Assembly: GCF_017948405.1 (NCBI RefSeq)
Contig: NZ_CP072844.1
Span: 2,914,001 to 2,978,000, forward strand
Length of the DNA stretch: 64,000 bases
Reading direction: 5' to 3'
Source of the DNA: Psychrosphaera aestuarii
GTDB taxonomy: Bacteria > Pseudomonadota > Gammaproteobacteria > Enterobacterales > Alteromonadaceae
This document shows, piece by piece, positions 17,811 to 25,311 of the stretch (within the stretch, counting starts at the first letter, position 1; the number at the start of each line of letters is the position of its first letter). The notes under the pieces were generated by a model that saw nothing but the letters and a program-made list of their open reading frames with translations, was not told the origin of the DNA and did no database searches. The position numbers were made by a program, and so were the translations under genes.

Positions 17811-18677
17811 ATGCAAATTATTCAATCACTAACTGAGCTACGTTCATGGCGTCAACAATGCCATAAAGACGGTAAAACCGTCGCTTTTGTGCCAACAATG
17901 GGCAACCTTCATGAAGGCCACATTGAGTTGGTAACACAAGCGCATCAATATGCTGACTATGTTATTACGTCGATTTTTGTTAACCCAATGCAGTTTGGTA
18001 AAAACGAAGACTTAGACGCATATCCACGCACGTTTGAAGCAGACTGTGACAAATTAAAAGCAGTAAATAACCACGTAGTCTTTTACCCAAGCGTTGAAGA
18101 TATGTACCCAAGTGGACTATCAGCGCAAACCGTCGTTTCTGTGCCAAACAATGAGTTTGAATTTTGTGCAGAAGCGACACAACGCCCAGGTCATTTTGAC
18201 GGCGTCGCCACTGTAGTTACAAAGTTATTTAACATGGTACAACCAGACACCGCCTTGTTTGGGCAAAAGGACTATCAACAAGTTCGCTTAATTCAAACTA
18301 TGGTAAAAGATCTTAATTTACCAATTAAAATCGTTCCGGTTCCAACGGTTCGGGAAAAATCAGGGTTAGCAAAAAGCTCTCGAAATGGTTATTTGAATGA
18401 TGATCAAAAAGCGACCGCTGCAATTATTTTCCAAGCTTTAACGGCTGTGGGAGAAACGCTACAAAATGGCGCAAGGAATATCTCAGAGATACAGACCTTT
18501 GCCATAGAAATGATTGAACTTGCGGGACTGAAGCCTGACTATCTAGAAATACGTGATGCAGCCAGTTTTGCGCCTGTAAATGACAAGACGACAGAAGCTG
18601 TCATTTTGGTGGCCGCCTTTATTGGCAAAGCAAGATTAATTGATAACTTAGTGGTAAAGCTAAATAACGCTAAATAA
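17811..18677 (+). CDS. panC: Pantothenate synthetase
   Basis: The 288-residue enzyme ligates pantoate and beta-alanine with ATP. The nucleotidyl-transfer motif PTMGNLHEGHIELV (HxGH type) is near residue 28, and FGQKDYQQ near 148 and KSSRNGYL near 184 (KMSKS-like) follow. It lies directly after panB. The beta-alanine it needs is probably made by the convergent panP product; no panD is visible in the window. Confidence 0.97.
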   Translation: MQIIQSLTELRSWRQQCHKDGKTVAFVPTMGNLHEGHIELVTQAHQYADYVITSIFVNPMQFGKNEDLDAYPRTFEADCDKLKAVNNHVVFYPSVEDMYPSGLSAQTVVSVPNNEFEFCAEATQRPGHFDGVATVVTKLFNMVQPDTALFGQKDYQQVRLIQTMVKDLNLPIKIVPVPTVREKSGLAKSSRNGYLNDDQKATAAIIFQALTAVGETLQNGARNISEIQTFAIEMIELAGLKPDYLEIRDAASFAPVNDKTTEAVILVAAFIGKARLIDNLVVKLNNAK

Positions 18678-18700
18678 TGATTAAACTAAGTCGATAGATA

Positions 18701-18731
18701 AGTCGCTAGCTTACAAGCAAGCGACTTTTTT
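18701..18731 (+). terminator. Intrinsic terminator of panC overlapping the panP stop codon
   Basis: AGTCGCT pairs with AGCGACT around a short inner stem (GCT/AGC) and is followed by six T residues. The stop codon of the convergent panP gene (18711-18713) falls inside this hairpin, so the panB-panC terminator and the last panP codons share bases. Confidence 0.8.
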
Positions 18732-20363
18732 CATAATTGCAGGCAAACTTCTCCAACTCTCTTTCGCTATCTCTTTTTGCTCAGCCAAAATGTCCGCTAA
18801 AATTTCTTTTGTCGTTAATGGATTTGCTAGTACACAGCGAAATACTGTTATTGTTTGGCCATTGTGAGATTTGGGTGTCAGACGTGTACGTGATACAAAA
18901 GAACGACCTGACTCACGCTGCTTCTTCTGAATAAACTTAGTTAAGTCATTTAAAAGCTCATTGATAATTTGCTTCTGTTCAGCATCACACGTCGCCATAT
19001 AGTCTTTCACAACTTTTGGTACATAGCGATACGTTAGCAAACAAAGTTCTGGCTCAGAAACCAATTCAAAGTCTTCTTCTTGCTTTATAAGTTCGGCAAA
19101 ATATTTGGCTGTGTCGATACTTCTATCTATTAGCATCTCGTAACCACTGCGGCCCATAACTTTTAAACAAGCATAAACCAGCATAGACATGCCCGGTCGA
19201 CTGCCTTCTAACGTATGTGAACCTAAGTCTTTAGAGCCTTTACGCAGAATATATTCAGCATGATGCTCAATGACATCCGTAGAGTGTGCGTCTTTAAATA
19301 GCACCATGCCAGCGCCCATAGGCACATACATTTGTTTGTGAGCATCAACTGTAATCGAGTCAGCACGCTCAATCCCTTTTAATAACGGACGTTGCGTATT
19401 CGACATCATAGTTGCACCACCCCAGGCTGCATCTACATGAAAGTGTATGCCTTCTCGTTCCGCAATATCCGCCATTTTGTCCAATGGGTCAATATTGCCA
19501 GTTTCAGTGGTTCCAGCAACACCGACTAAAGCTAAAATGCCTGCATTTTCAGCTTTTAATTCAGTTATACGTTGCTCTAATGCGTCGATACAAATTTTAT
19601 TATTTTCATCAGTCTTTACCGAAACAATATCTTGTCGGCCAAGGCCAAGTACATCTGCTGCTTTGCCCAAAGAGTAATGACCGCGCTCTGATACCAATAC
19701 AACTAAGCGTTCATAACCATAGTGGCTCATCGCTCGGAACAAACCGGCCTTTGACACACCTTTAAAATCGCCGTCAGGCCCTAACAACGTATTTCGAGCA
19801 ATCCAAAGCGCACTTATATTAGCGACGGTTCCACCAGAGCAAAATGCGCCAAGAGAGGTATCTGCGCTGTGCATAACACTTTGATAGTAACTATCGTTTT
19901 CTGCAGTGCTTCTAGTTTCACCATAGGCAATACGGTGCAACATGCCAATGACTTGCCGTTCTAGTGGCGTAAACGCTTTAGACGTTTCTATTTTTACTAG
20001 GTTCTGGTTTAAACCCACCATTAGCTTTGACAATGGTAACAAAAAATAAGGTAAAGCAGATGTCATGTGACCTATAAAGCTAGGCGATGAGGTATGAACC
20101 GATTGCGCAACCAACTTATCTAATAGTTCATCAGCTAACGCCGAAACAAACTGCGGATGTTCAGGCACCACTGAGTCTTGAAAGTCTTGTTCAATTTCAG
20201 AAAGTGGCTTTTCCACTGCAACTATATTGTCACGTAAAAAACCATCTAGATTTTGAGATACTTCCTGTTCAATTCGCGCCAGTGTTGAATCTGGTGCTTC
20301 AGGAATAGTAAAGATCCTAAACAAATTTTCTTCCGACGCTGCGGCTAAACGTTTATCTGCCAT
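18711..20363 (-). CDS. panP: PLP-dependent aspartate 1-decarboxylase PanP
   Basis: The 550-residue protein is a fold-type I, group II pyridoxal-phosphate decarboxylase. FCSGGTVANISALWIAR near residue 165, FHVDAAWGGA near 310 and TVDAHKQMYVPMGAG near 337, holding the PLP lysine, are visible. Length and position beside panC identify it as PanP, the glutamate-decarboxylase-like enzyme reported in Vibrio to make beta-alanine from aspartate where PanD is missing. The gene is convergent with panC. Glutamate decarboxylase is the alternative reading, but context argues for aspartate. Confidence 0.88.
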   Translation of the reverse strand: MADKRLAAASEENLFRIFTIPEAPDSTLARIEQEVSQNLDGFLRDNIVAVEKPLSEIEQDFQDSVVPEHPQFVSALADELLDKLVAQSVHTSSPSFIGHMTSALPYFLLPLSKLMVGLNQNLVKIETSKAFTPLERQVIGMLHRIAYGETRSTAENDSYYQSVMHSADTSLGAFCSGGTVANISALWIARNTLLGPDGDFKGVSKAGLFRAMSHYGYERLVVLVSERGHYSLGKAADVLGLGRQDIVSVKTDENNKICIDALEQRITELKAENAGILALVGVAGTTETGNIDPLDKMADIAEREGIHFHVDAAWGGATMMSNTQRPLLKGIERADSITVDAHKQMYVPMGAGMVLFKDAHSTDVIEHHAEYILRKGSKDLGSHTLEGSRPGMSMLVYACLKVMGRSGYEMLIDRSIDTAKYFAELIKQEEDFELVSEPELCLLTYRYVPKVVKDYMATCDAEQKQIINELLNDLTKFIQKKQRESGRSFVSRTRLTPKSHNGQTITVFRCVLANPLTTKEILADILAEQKEIAKESWRSLPAIMKKVACL

Positions 20364-20459
20364 TTTAAATAATTGGTTGTCTATAAATTTTTCGGTACTT
20401 TACTGGAAGTTAAACTTAAAGTCTGTAGTTAAGCAGACAAAAAGCCTTCACGCAAAGTG

Positions 20460-21149
20460 CTATTGGTTAAAGCGACAGGTTAATTGAAAACTCTGTTGCC
20501 CACTCGCCCAGTACTTTCGTTCAAAAGGCGTCATTGCTTCATCGCTCTTATATTCCGCAACTTGCGGCTCAAACCCCGCTATAACAAGCGCTTCTGCAAA
20601 TTCGTCGACATAAATTGACCAGTTGCTGCGAACGGTTATCTGCTCAGCAATACATGGAATACTGCTAAATACCGCTGATCCATGCCAACGTCGTTGTAAA
20701 TGTTTTGCTTTAGGCCAAGGGTTTGGATATAGCAAGAAGTGTTCTTTTACCTGCCATTCTGCTTTGGCAATTAATCGCCAAAGATCATTTAAGTCGCCAC
20801 GTAAAATAATAAAATTAGAAACCTGATGAACAAGGTGATGTTCAATTTTCTCAACTCTATGCTCAGACTTATCAATACCAATAACTAAAGCGTTAGGGTG
20901 ATTCGCCGCCAGGTGCACTGTACTTTCACCAACTCCACAGCATGAGTCTAAAATAATGTAACGACTTGAATCTTGCGCTAAAAAATCGATAACCTGCTGA
21001 TTTAATTGTGCAAATGTTTCAAGCGAAAAAGGTGCATACGGCTTTTTAAATTCGTGTGTTAAGTGTTTAACAACAACTTTATTTAAGTCCTCATGCACAC
21101 CCGTTTGATTACTGGTGATTGAACGAGAATTGCCAGTGTTATCCATCAT
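20460..21149 (-). CDS. TrmB-like SAM-dependent methyltransferase
   Basis: The 229-residue protein has a class I methyltransferase fold with a modified glycine loop ILDSCCGVGEST near residue 86, an acidic residue at the end of strand 2 (IGIDKSEHRVEKI), and LYPNPWPKAKHLQRRWHG near 149, equivalent to the FPDPWxKxRHxKRR motif of the tRNA m7G46 methyltransferase TrmB. The Asp to Asn change in PNPW and other differences suggest a divergent paralogue rather than the housekeeping TrmB. The stop overlaps the PhnA-type gene's end region by four bases, so the two are co-transcribed. Confidence 0.75.
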   Translation of the reverse strand: MMDNTGNSRSITSNQTGVHEDLNKVVVKHLTHEFKKPYAPFSLETFAQLNQQVIDFLAQDSSRYIILDSCCGVGESTVHLAANHPNALVIGIDKSEHRVEKIEHHLVHQVSNFIILRGDLNDLWRLIAKAEWQVKEHFLLYPNPWPKAKHLQRRWHGSAVFSSIPCIAEQITVRSNWSIYVDEFAEALVIAGFEPQVAEYKSDEAMTPFERKYWASGQQSFQLTCRFNQ

Positions 21150-21727
21150 ACTTTTTTAACAAACTTAGTTAAGATAACAATCTTCTGTCCATTAACGCGC
21201 CCTTCTATATGTTCAGGGTTATTTGTTAATGAAATGCCGCGAACTGTAGTACCTTGTTTTGCTGTGAAGCCCCCACCTTTTACTGGTAAGTCTTTAATCA
21301 AATACACATTATCACCGGCAGACAAGCGGTCGCCATTAGAATCGATATGTTCTGCATCGCCACCAGCGTTTCTGTGCGCCAAACCTGACTCCGCCCAAGA
21401 TGTAGTTTCTTCTTCTAAATACATCATGTCTAAAAGGTCTTGAGCCCAAGTTTCACCCTGATTCGTTAATAGCTTAAGCTGTTGCCAGGCCAGTACTTGT
21501 ACCGCCGGTACCTGACTCCACATGCTGTCATTTAAACAACGCCAATGTGTAACGTCTAACGTGTCGCTGGAGTTAAGTTCAGCATCACACTTTTCGCATA
21601 CCAACACACAATCATCGGAATTGTCGCCAGCCTTTGGCAGCACCGCATAAACTGATAAGTTTTCTGAGCTTGTGCAAAGTTCACAGGCATTGTTGCCGCG
21701 TTCTTGAAGTGTTGATTCGATAGACAT
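21146..21727 (-). CDS. PhnA (YjdM)-domain protein
   Basis: The protein of 193 residues begins MSIESTLQERGNNACELC. It has an N-terminal zinc ribbon (CELC, then CEKC about 30 residues on) and ends in the PhnA domain (HIDSNGDRLSAGDNVYLIKDLPVKGGG, ..EGRVNGQKIVILTKFVKK). Despite the gene name, PhnA/YjdM proteins are not established phosphonoacetate hydrolases and their role is unclear. The start at 21727 has GGAG at nine bases; upstream Met codons in the same frame lack one. It is translationally coupled to the downstream TrmB-like gene by a four-base overlap. Confidence 0.88.
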   Translation of the reverse strand: MSIESTLQERGNNACELCTSSENLSVYAVLPKAGDNSDDCVLVCEKCDAELNSSDTLDVTHWRCLNDSMWSQVPAVQVLAWQQLKLLTNQGETWAQDLLDMMYLEEETTSWAESGLAHRNAGGDAEHIDSNGDRLSAGDNVYLIKDLPVKGGGFTAKQGTTVRGISLTNNPEHIEGRVNGQKIVILTKFVKKV

Positions 21728-21812
21728 TAGATACTCCATTGAGCCTTTAAAATTTAAGGCCGGCATTATGCCTATTTTTATCGATTAAAAAAAGTAAAAG
21801 GACGCTAACGCA

Positions 21813-22283
21813 TCAATTTGCTTCAGGGCCTTTTACAACCTCTAATATTGCCGATACCCACTCCCCAATAATAGGAATGAATTCCATTTGAGAAAGAATA
21901 TAAACAAGAAATGACAGCACAACCGTCGCGCCTAAGACACTGCCTAAACCCACAGCAATGCCTTTCACAAGACTAAACCATATAAAACGAGGTAAAGAGT
22001 TATATGTTTGAACAAGTTTGTGGTTATTTAACTGAAGAAGTTGCTCATTAATTTGTTTAGTTTGTATGTGCAGCTTTTTCCACATCTCTTGCATACTAAT
22101 GTCGTCTAATTTAGGTTCTGCATCTGAACCCTCACTTTGTGGCACATGGCTGAGTTTATTTGAATCATCGGTGCTCTTTGCATTTTGGGCGTTCTTTTTT
22201 ACCGTTAATGCCGTTTTCATTTTTTTAAACTGATTTCGCATAATAATCACTTTGGCGAGAAGTCTTTTCTCTAGCTTATGCAT
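21813..22283 (-). CDS. DUF5665-like membrane protein
   Basis: The protein has a basic, low-complexity N-terminal third, a central segment (MWKKLHIQTKQINEQLLQL) likely to be helical, and one strong transmembrane helix near the C terminus preceded by GIAVGLGSVLGATVV, resembling DUF5665. Function is unknown. The start is uncertain: Met codons at 22295, 22283, 22241 and 22220 are all in frame and none has a good ribosome-binding site. It is divergent from metJ. Confidence 0.6.
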   Translation of the reverse strand: MHKLEKRLLAKVIIMRNQFKKMKTALTVKKNAQNAKSTDDSNKLSHVPQSEGSDAEPKLDDISMQEMWKKLHIQTKQINEQLLQLNNHKLVQTYNSLPRFIWFSLVKGIAVGLGSVLGATVVLSFLVYILSQMEFIPIIGEWVSAILEVVKGPEAN

Positions 22284-22343
22284 ATGCGTAATCAAATGAA
22301 AGGGTTAAATAAATTTATATGCAAAAGCAAATCCCGACTTTAA

Positions 22344-22359
22344 AGCCGTCTAGAAGTTT
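22344..22359. promoter_or_regulatory. Tandem met-box-like sequence upstream of metJ
   Basis: Two adjacent octamers, AGCCGTCT and AGAAGTTT, match the MetJ consensus AGACGTCT at 7 and 6 of 8 positions with the exact head-to-tail spacing MetJ dimers need. They lie about 110 bases upstream of metJ and 21 bases upstream of a candidate -35 box. MetJ autoregulation is well known in enterobacteria; this site is inferred from consensus only. Confidence 0.4.
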
Positions 22360-22380
22360 TTCCATATAGCAATCGATCGT

Positions 22381-22408
22381 TTGACTAATTTTGTTAATAC
22401 AATACAAT
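22381..22408 (+). promoter_or_regulatory. Candidate sigma-70 promoter of metJ
   Basis: TTGACT and TACAAT are separated by 16 bases, 58 bases upstream of the metJ start. Five of six -35 and five of six -10 positions match consensus. Confidence 0.5.
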
Positions 22409-22466
22409 TTCATTAACTAAATGCGACGTTATGTCGTAGATGCAATAACTCATGAACAGGTGTTTT

Positions 22467-22784
22467 ATGGCCAAGTGGAACGGGGAATACATTCATCCCT
22501 ATGCAGAACATGGAAAAAAGGCGGATAAAGTTAAAAAGATCACAGTATCGATCCCGCTAAATGTATTAAAAGTATTAACCGATGAACGAACTCGTCGTCA
22601 GGTTAACAATCTCAGACATGCAACAAATAGTGAATTATTGTGCGAAGCCTTTCTTCACGCATTCACAGGACAACCATTGCCTTCAGATAATGACTTGAAG
22701 AAAGAGAACCCAGATCAAATTCCAGAAGAAGTTCGTAACATTCTCACAGAAATGGGCAAGGATATTCCAAAAATAAAAGATTAA
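22467..22784 (+). CDS. metJ: Methionine repressor MetJ
   Basis: The 105-residue ribbon-helix-helix protein begins [20 protein letters not shown] and contains [22 protein letters not shown] (DNA-binding strand and helix A) and [21 protein letters not shown], matching MetJ almost throughout. With S-adenosylmethionine as corepressor it shuts methionine-biosynthesis genes by binding arrays of met boxes. The start at 22467 is chosen by similarity; an earlier in-frame ATG adds five residues. A tandem met-box-like sequence and a promoter lie upstream. Confidence 0.96.
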   Translation: MAKWNGEYIHPYAEHGKKADKVKKITVSIPLNVLKVLTDERTRRQVNNLRHATNSELLCEAFLHAFTGQPLPSDNDLKKENPDQIPEEVRNILTEMGKDIPKIKD

Positions 22785-22849
22785 ATCGATTGTGAGGTGC
22801 CATACCTAATATTGACCATGACACCTCTACTCTTCGCCTAATAACGTCA

Positions 22850-24088
22850 CTATGCCTTAGGTATTGGCATACCAAGCTTTGCGACACCGCTCTCTATAGC
22901 AGCCGCAGACACTGCACTTGCAACTTTTTCTAGCAAACGCGGGTCCATTGGTTTTGGAATAATGTAATTCTTACCAAAACTTAATTCAGACATTCCTGAT
23001 GCTGTTAATACTTCTTTTGGCACAGGCTCTTTTGCCAAACTTCGAATCGCCTCAACCGCTGCAACTTTCATTTCATCATTAATTGCGGTTGCTCTTACGT
23101 CTAGCGCACCTCTAAAAATGAAAGGAAAGCACAGTACATTATTCACTTGATTAGGATAATCAGAACGTCCCGTTGCCATGATTAAATCATCGCGCACTTT
23201 GAGCGCTAGTTCTGGTTTGATTTCAGGGTCTGGGTTTGAGCAAGCAAAAACCACTGGATTTGACGCCATCAGTTTTAATGATTCAGGTGCCAATAGGTTT
23301 GCTCCGGACACCCCAACAAAAACATCGGCGCCGTCAATTACGTCTTCTAATGTTCGCTTGTCGGTATTATTCGCGAATAACTGCTTATATTCGTTTAAAT
23401 CATCACGTCTGGTGTGAATCACACCTTTTCTATCTAACATGTATATGCGTTCTCGCTGAGCACCACATTTAATAAGTAACTCCATGCAGGCAATAGCAGC
23501 AGCACCGGCTCCTAAACAAACAATAGTGCAGTCATGTAACTCCTTGCCTTGAATTTCAAGCGCGTTTAACATCCCTGCGGCTGTCACAATGGCTGTACCG
23601 TGCTGGTCGTCATGGAAAATAGGAACGCTACATCGCTTTTTGAGCTCTTGCTCAATTTCAAAACATTCCGGGGCTTTAATATCTTCTAGATTGATACCAC
23701 CAAAAGAATCGGCAATATTAGCCACCGTATTGATAAACTCATCGACGGTACGGTGAGTCACCTCAATATCAAAGGAGTCAATATTTGCGAAGCGCTTAAA
23801 TAGCAATGCCTTGCCTTCCATTACCGGTTTTGAAGCTAATGGGCCTAAATTACCCAAACCTAAAATTGCTGTACCGTTGCTAATTACCGCTACAGTGTTG
23901 CCTTTTGCTGTGTACTTGTAGGCATTGTCTGGATCTGCTGCAATTTCTCGTACCGGCTCTGCTACGCCAGGGCTGTAGGCTAAAGATAAATCATCTACCG
24001 TTTCGGCCGCGGTAGTTAGTGCGATGCTAATTTTTCCTGGGGTCGGTTGGCTATGATAATCGAGTGCGCGTTGCTTAAAATCTGACAT
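22850..24088 (-). CDS. Malic enzyme, short MaeB type without phosphotransacetylase domain
   Basis: The 412-residue protein oxidatively decarboxylates malate to pyruvate. It has the malic enzyme N-domain ([13 protein letters not shown] near residue 35, [12 protein letters not shown] near 150) and the NAD(P)-binding domain with [13 protein letters not shown] near 187 and ACSNPDPEI near 280. E. coli MaeB is about 760 residues because of a C-terminal Pta-like domain, which is absent here. The start at 24088 has GGAAG at seven bases; upstream extension is unlikely. With aceA and glcB in the same window it fits growth on C2 and C4 carbon. Cofactor preference (NADP or NAD) cannot be read. Confidence 0.92.
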   Translation of the reverse strand: MSDFKQRALDYHSQPTPGKISIALTTAAETVDDLSLAYSPGVAEPVREIAADPDNAYKYTAKGNTVAVISNGTAILGLGNLGPLASKPVMEGKALLFKRFANIDSFDIEVTHRTVDEFINTVANIADSFGGINLEDIKAPECFEIEQELKKRCSVPIFHDDQHGTAIVTAAGMLNALEIQGKELHDCTIVCLGAGAAAIACMELLIKCGAQRERIYMLDRKGVIHTRRDDLNEYKQLFANNTDKRTLEDVIDGADVFVGVSGANLLAPESLKLMASNPVVFACSNPDPEIKPELALKVRDDLIMATGRSDYPNQVNNVLCFPFIFRGALDVRATAINDEMKVAAVEAIRSLAKEPVPKEVLTASGMSELSFGKNYIIPKPMDPRLLEKVASAVSAAAIESGVAKLGMPIPKA

Positions 24089-24421
24089 TAAGTTACTTCC
24101 AGTAAGGTGACAAAACGTCGCCACTGTACTGGATTAAAAAGCCTTTAACGATAAGAAGTTACCGCTTAGGGTAGAACTCATACCAGTTGGTAAAATAATA
24201 ACAACATCTAGCGTCAGCCGGTACTTTTCATAAGTCTAGGGAGTTAAAAGCTATTGGTGAGAGATTGCGACAGAAAGCGTTTTTTATGTCTAAATCGATA
24301 CAAATATAAGGTCTAACTTTGCTTTTTGAAATGCGATAACAAAAACCAACTGAAAGATAATTACCACGTTATCCATTTACTAACTAAGTGTGCGTTTTTG
24401 TAAACCGACAAACTACAGGCA
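24089..24421. other. Intergenic region between malic enzyme and rpmE, no gene seen
   Basis: This stretch of about 330 bases upstream of the malic enzyme contains no open frame with a plausible start, no tRNA-like cloverleaf and no strong hairpin apart from the rpmE terminator at its right edge. It presumably holds the malic enzyme promoter. Confidence 0.6.
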
Positions 24422-24444
24422 TAAAAAAAGCACCCGAAGGTGCT
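24422..24444 (-). terminator. Intrinsic terminator of rpmE
   Basis: On the minus strand AGCACC pairs with GGTGCT around a TTCG tetraloop and is followed by seven T residues. It lies 22 bases after the rpmE stop. Confidence 0.88.
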
Positions 24445-24465
24445 TCTTTTAGCAAGATGGTAAAA

Positions 24466-24678
24466 TTACTTTTTACCAAGCATGCTGAAACGTTTCTTGA
24501 AGCGATCAACACGACCACCAGTATCAACGTTACGTTGTTGACCTGTGTAGAACGGGTGACACGCAGAACAAACGTCTAAGTGTAAATCTTTACCTACTGT
24601 AGAACGAGTTACAAACTTGTTACCACATGAACAAGAAACGTTAATTTCTTCGTATTTAGGGTGAATATCTTTTTGCAT
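24466..24678 (-). CDS. rpmE: 50S ribosomal protein L31
   Basis: The 70-residue protein is the zinc-binding (C+) form of L31: a Cys pair at CSCG near residue 16-18 and CSACH near 37-40 hold the zinc. It bridges the ribosomal subunits. The neighbouring terminator and promoter show it is a single-gene unit. A zinc-free paralogue, if any, lies outside this window. Confidence 0.97.
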   Translation of the reverse strand: MQKDIHPKYEEINVSCSCGNKFVTRSTVGKDLHLDVCSACHPFYTGQQRNVDTGGRVDRFKKRFSMLGKK

Positions 24679-24770
24679 GGGATTACCTCATTGGGCCGTA
24701 TCGCCAAACGGTCACTTATTAAAAAATAATGCCGAATACCATACGAGATTTATATAAAATTAGGGCGCGA

Positions 24771-24798
24771 ATTATAATGAGTATCGGGTAAAGATCAA
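24771..24798 (-). promoter_or_regulatory. Sigma-70 promoter of rpmE
   Basis: On the minus strand TTGATC and a perfect TATAAT are separated by 16 bases. The predicted start point gives a leader of about 85 bases before rpmE, which would leave room for the known translational feedback of L31 on its own leader (documented in E. coli; not tested here). Confidence 0.65.
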
Positions 24799-24831
24799 GC
24801 AATAAATAAAGTCAAACCGCTTTTTATGTAA

Positions 24832-25173
24832 CTATCGACGAGCTTGTCTTTGCTTCTCTCTTGCTTTATCAATTTGCGCAATTTGTTCTGGGCTTAAATA
24901 TATACTACTACCTGGATATGGTTGACCAAATTGGTAGTCCCACTTGGCTGGCTGAAACTCAGATACTAATCGATTCACTCTATTACAAAGCTTATTTTTC
25001 GGTCGAAACCCTAAGCGCTTTTCATAGTTAACTAAGAACTCACGATCCACTTGCTCAAACGCGAGAATACAGTATCCTTCTGTAGAATAAACGCGAGCTT
25101 CTTGTGCGTGTGTAGCAAACGCTAACATAAAAAAAGAACTCGAAAACAGAATACTAAATATTAGATGACGCAT
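24832..25173 (-). CDS. Small exported protein of unknown function
   Basis: The 113-residue protein begins MRHLIFSILFSSSFFMLAFATHAQEA, a clear signal peptide with likely cleavage after AHA/THA-Q. The mature part has two cysteines (GYCILAF, NKLCNRV) that may form a disulfide and a basic tail. The start at 25173 is preceded by AAGG; the frame extends 21 residues further upstream but that would bury the signal peptide. I do not recognise the family. It is divergent from priA. Confidence 0.65.
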   Translation of the reverse strand: MRHLIFSILFSSSFFMLAFATHAQEARVYSTEGYCILAFEQVDREFLVNYEKRLGFRPKNKLCNRVNRLVSEFQPAKWDYQFGQPYPGSSIYLSPEQIAQIDKAREKQRQARR

Positions 25174-25311
25174 TTTAACCTTACTTTGATGTCTAAAAAT
25201 TTTAATCATGTTTGTTGAAAGATGAATAGTCGACAAACACTATAAATTACAACATTAAAAAAGTAAGTGATTGTTCACTTGTTGTCAAGAGAAGCAAAGG
25301 TCTGCTAATTA

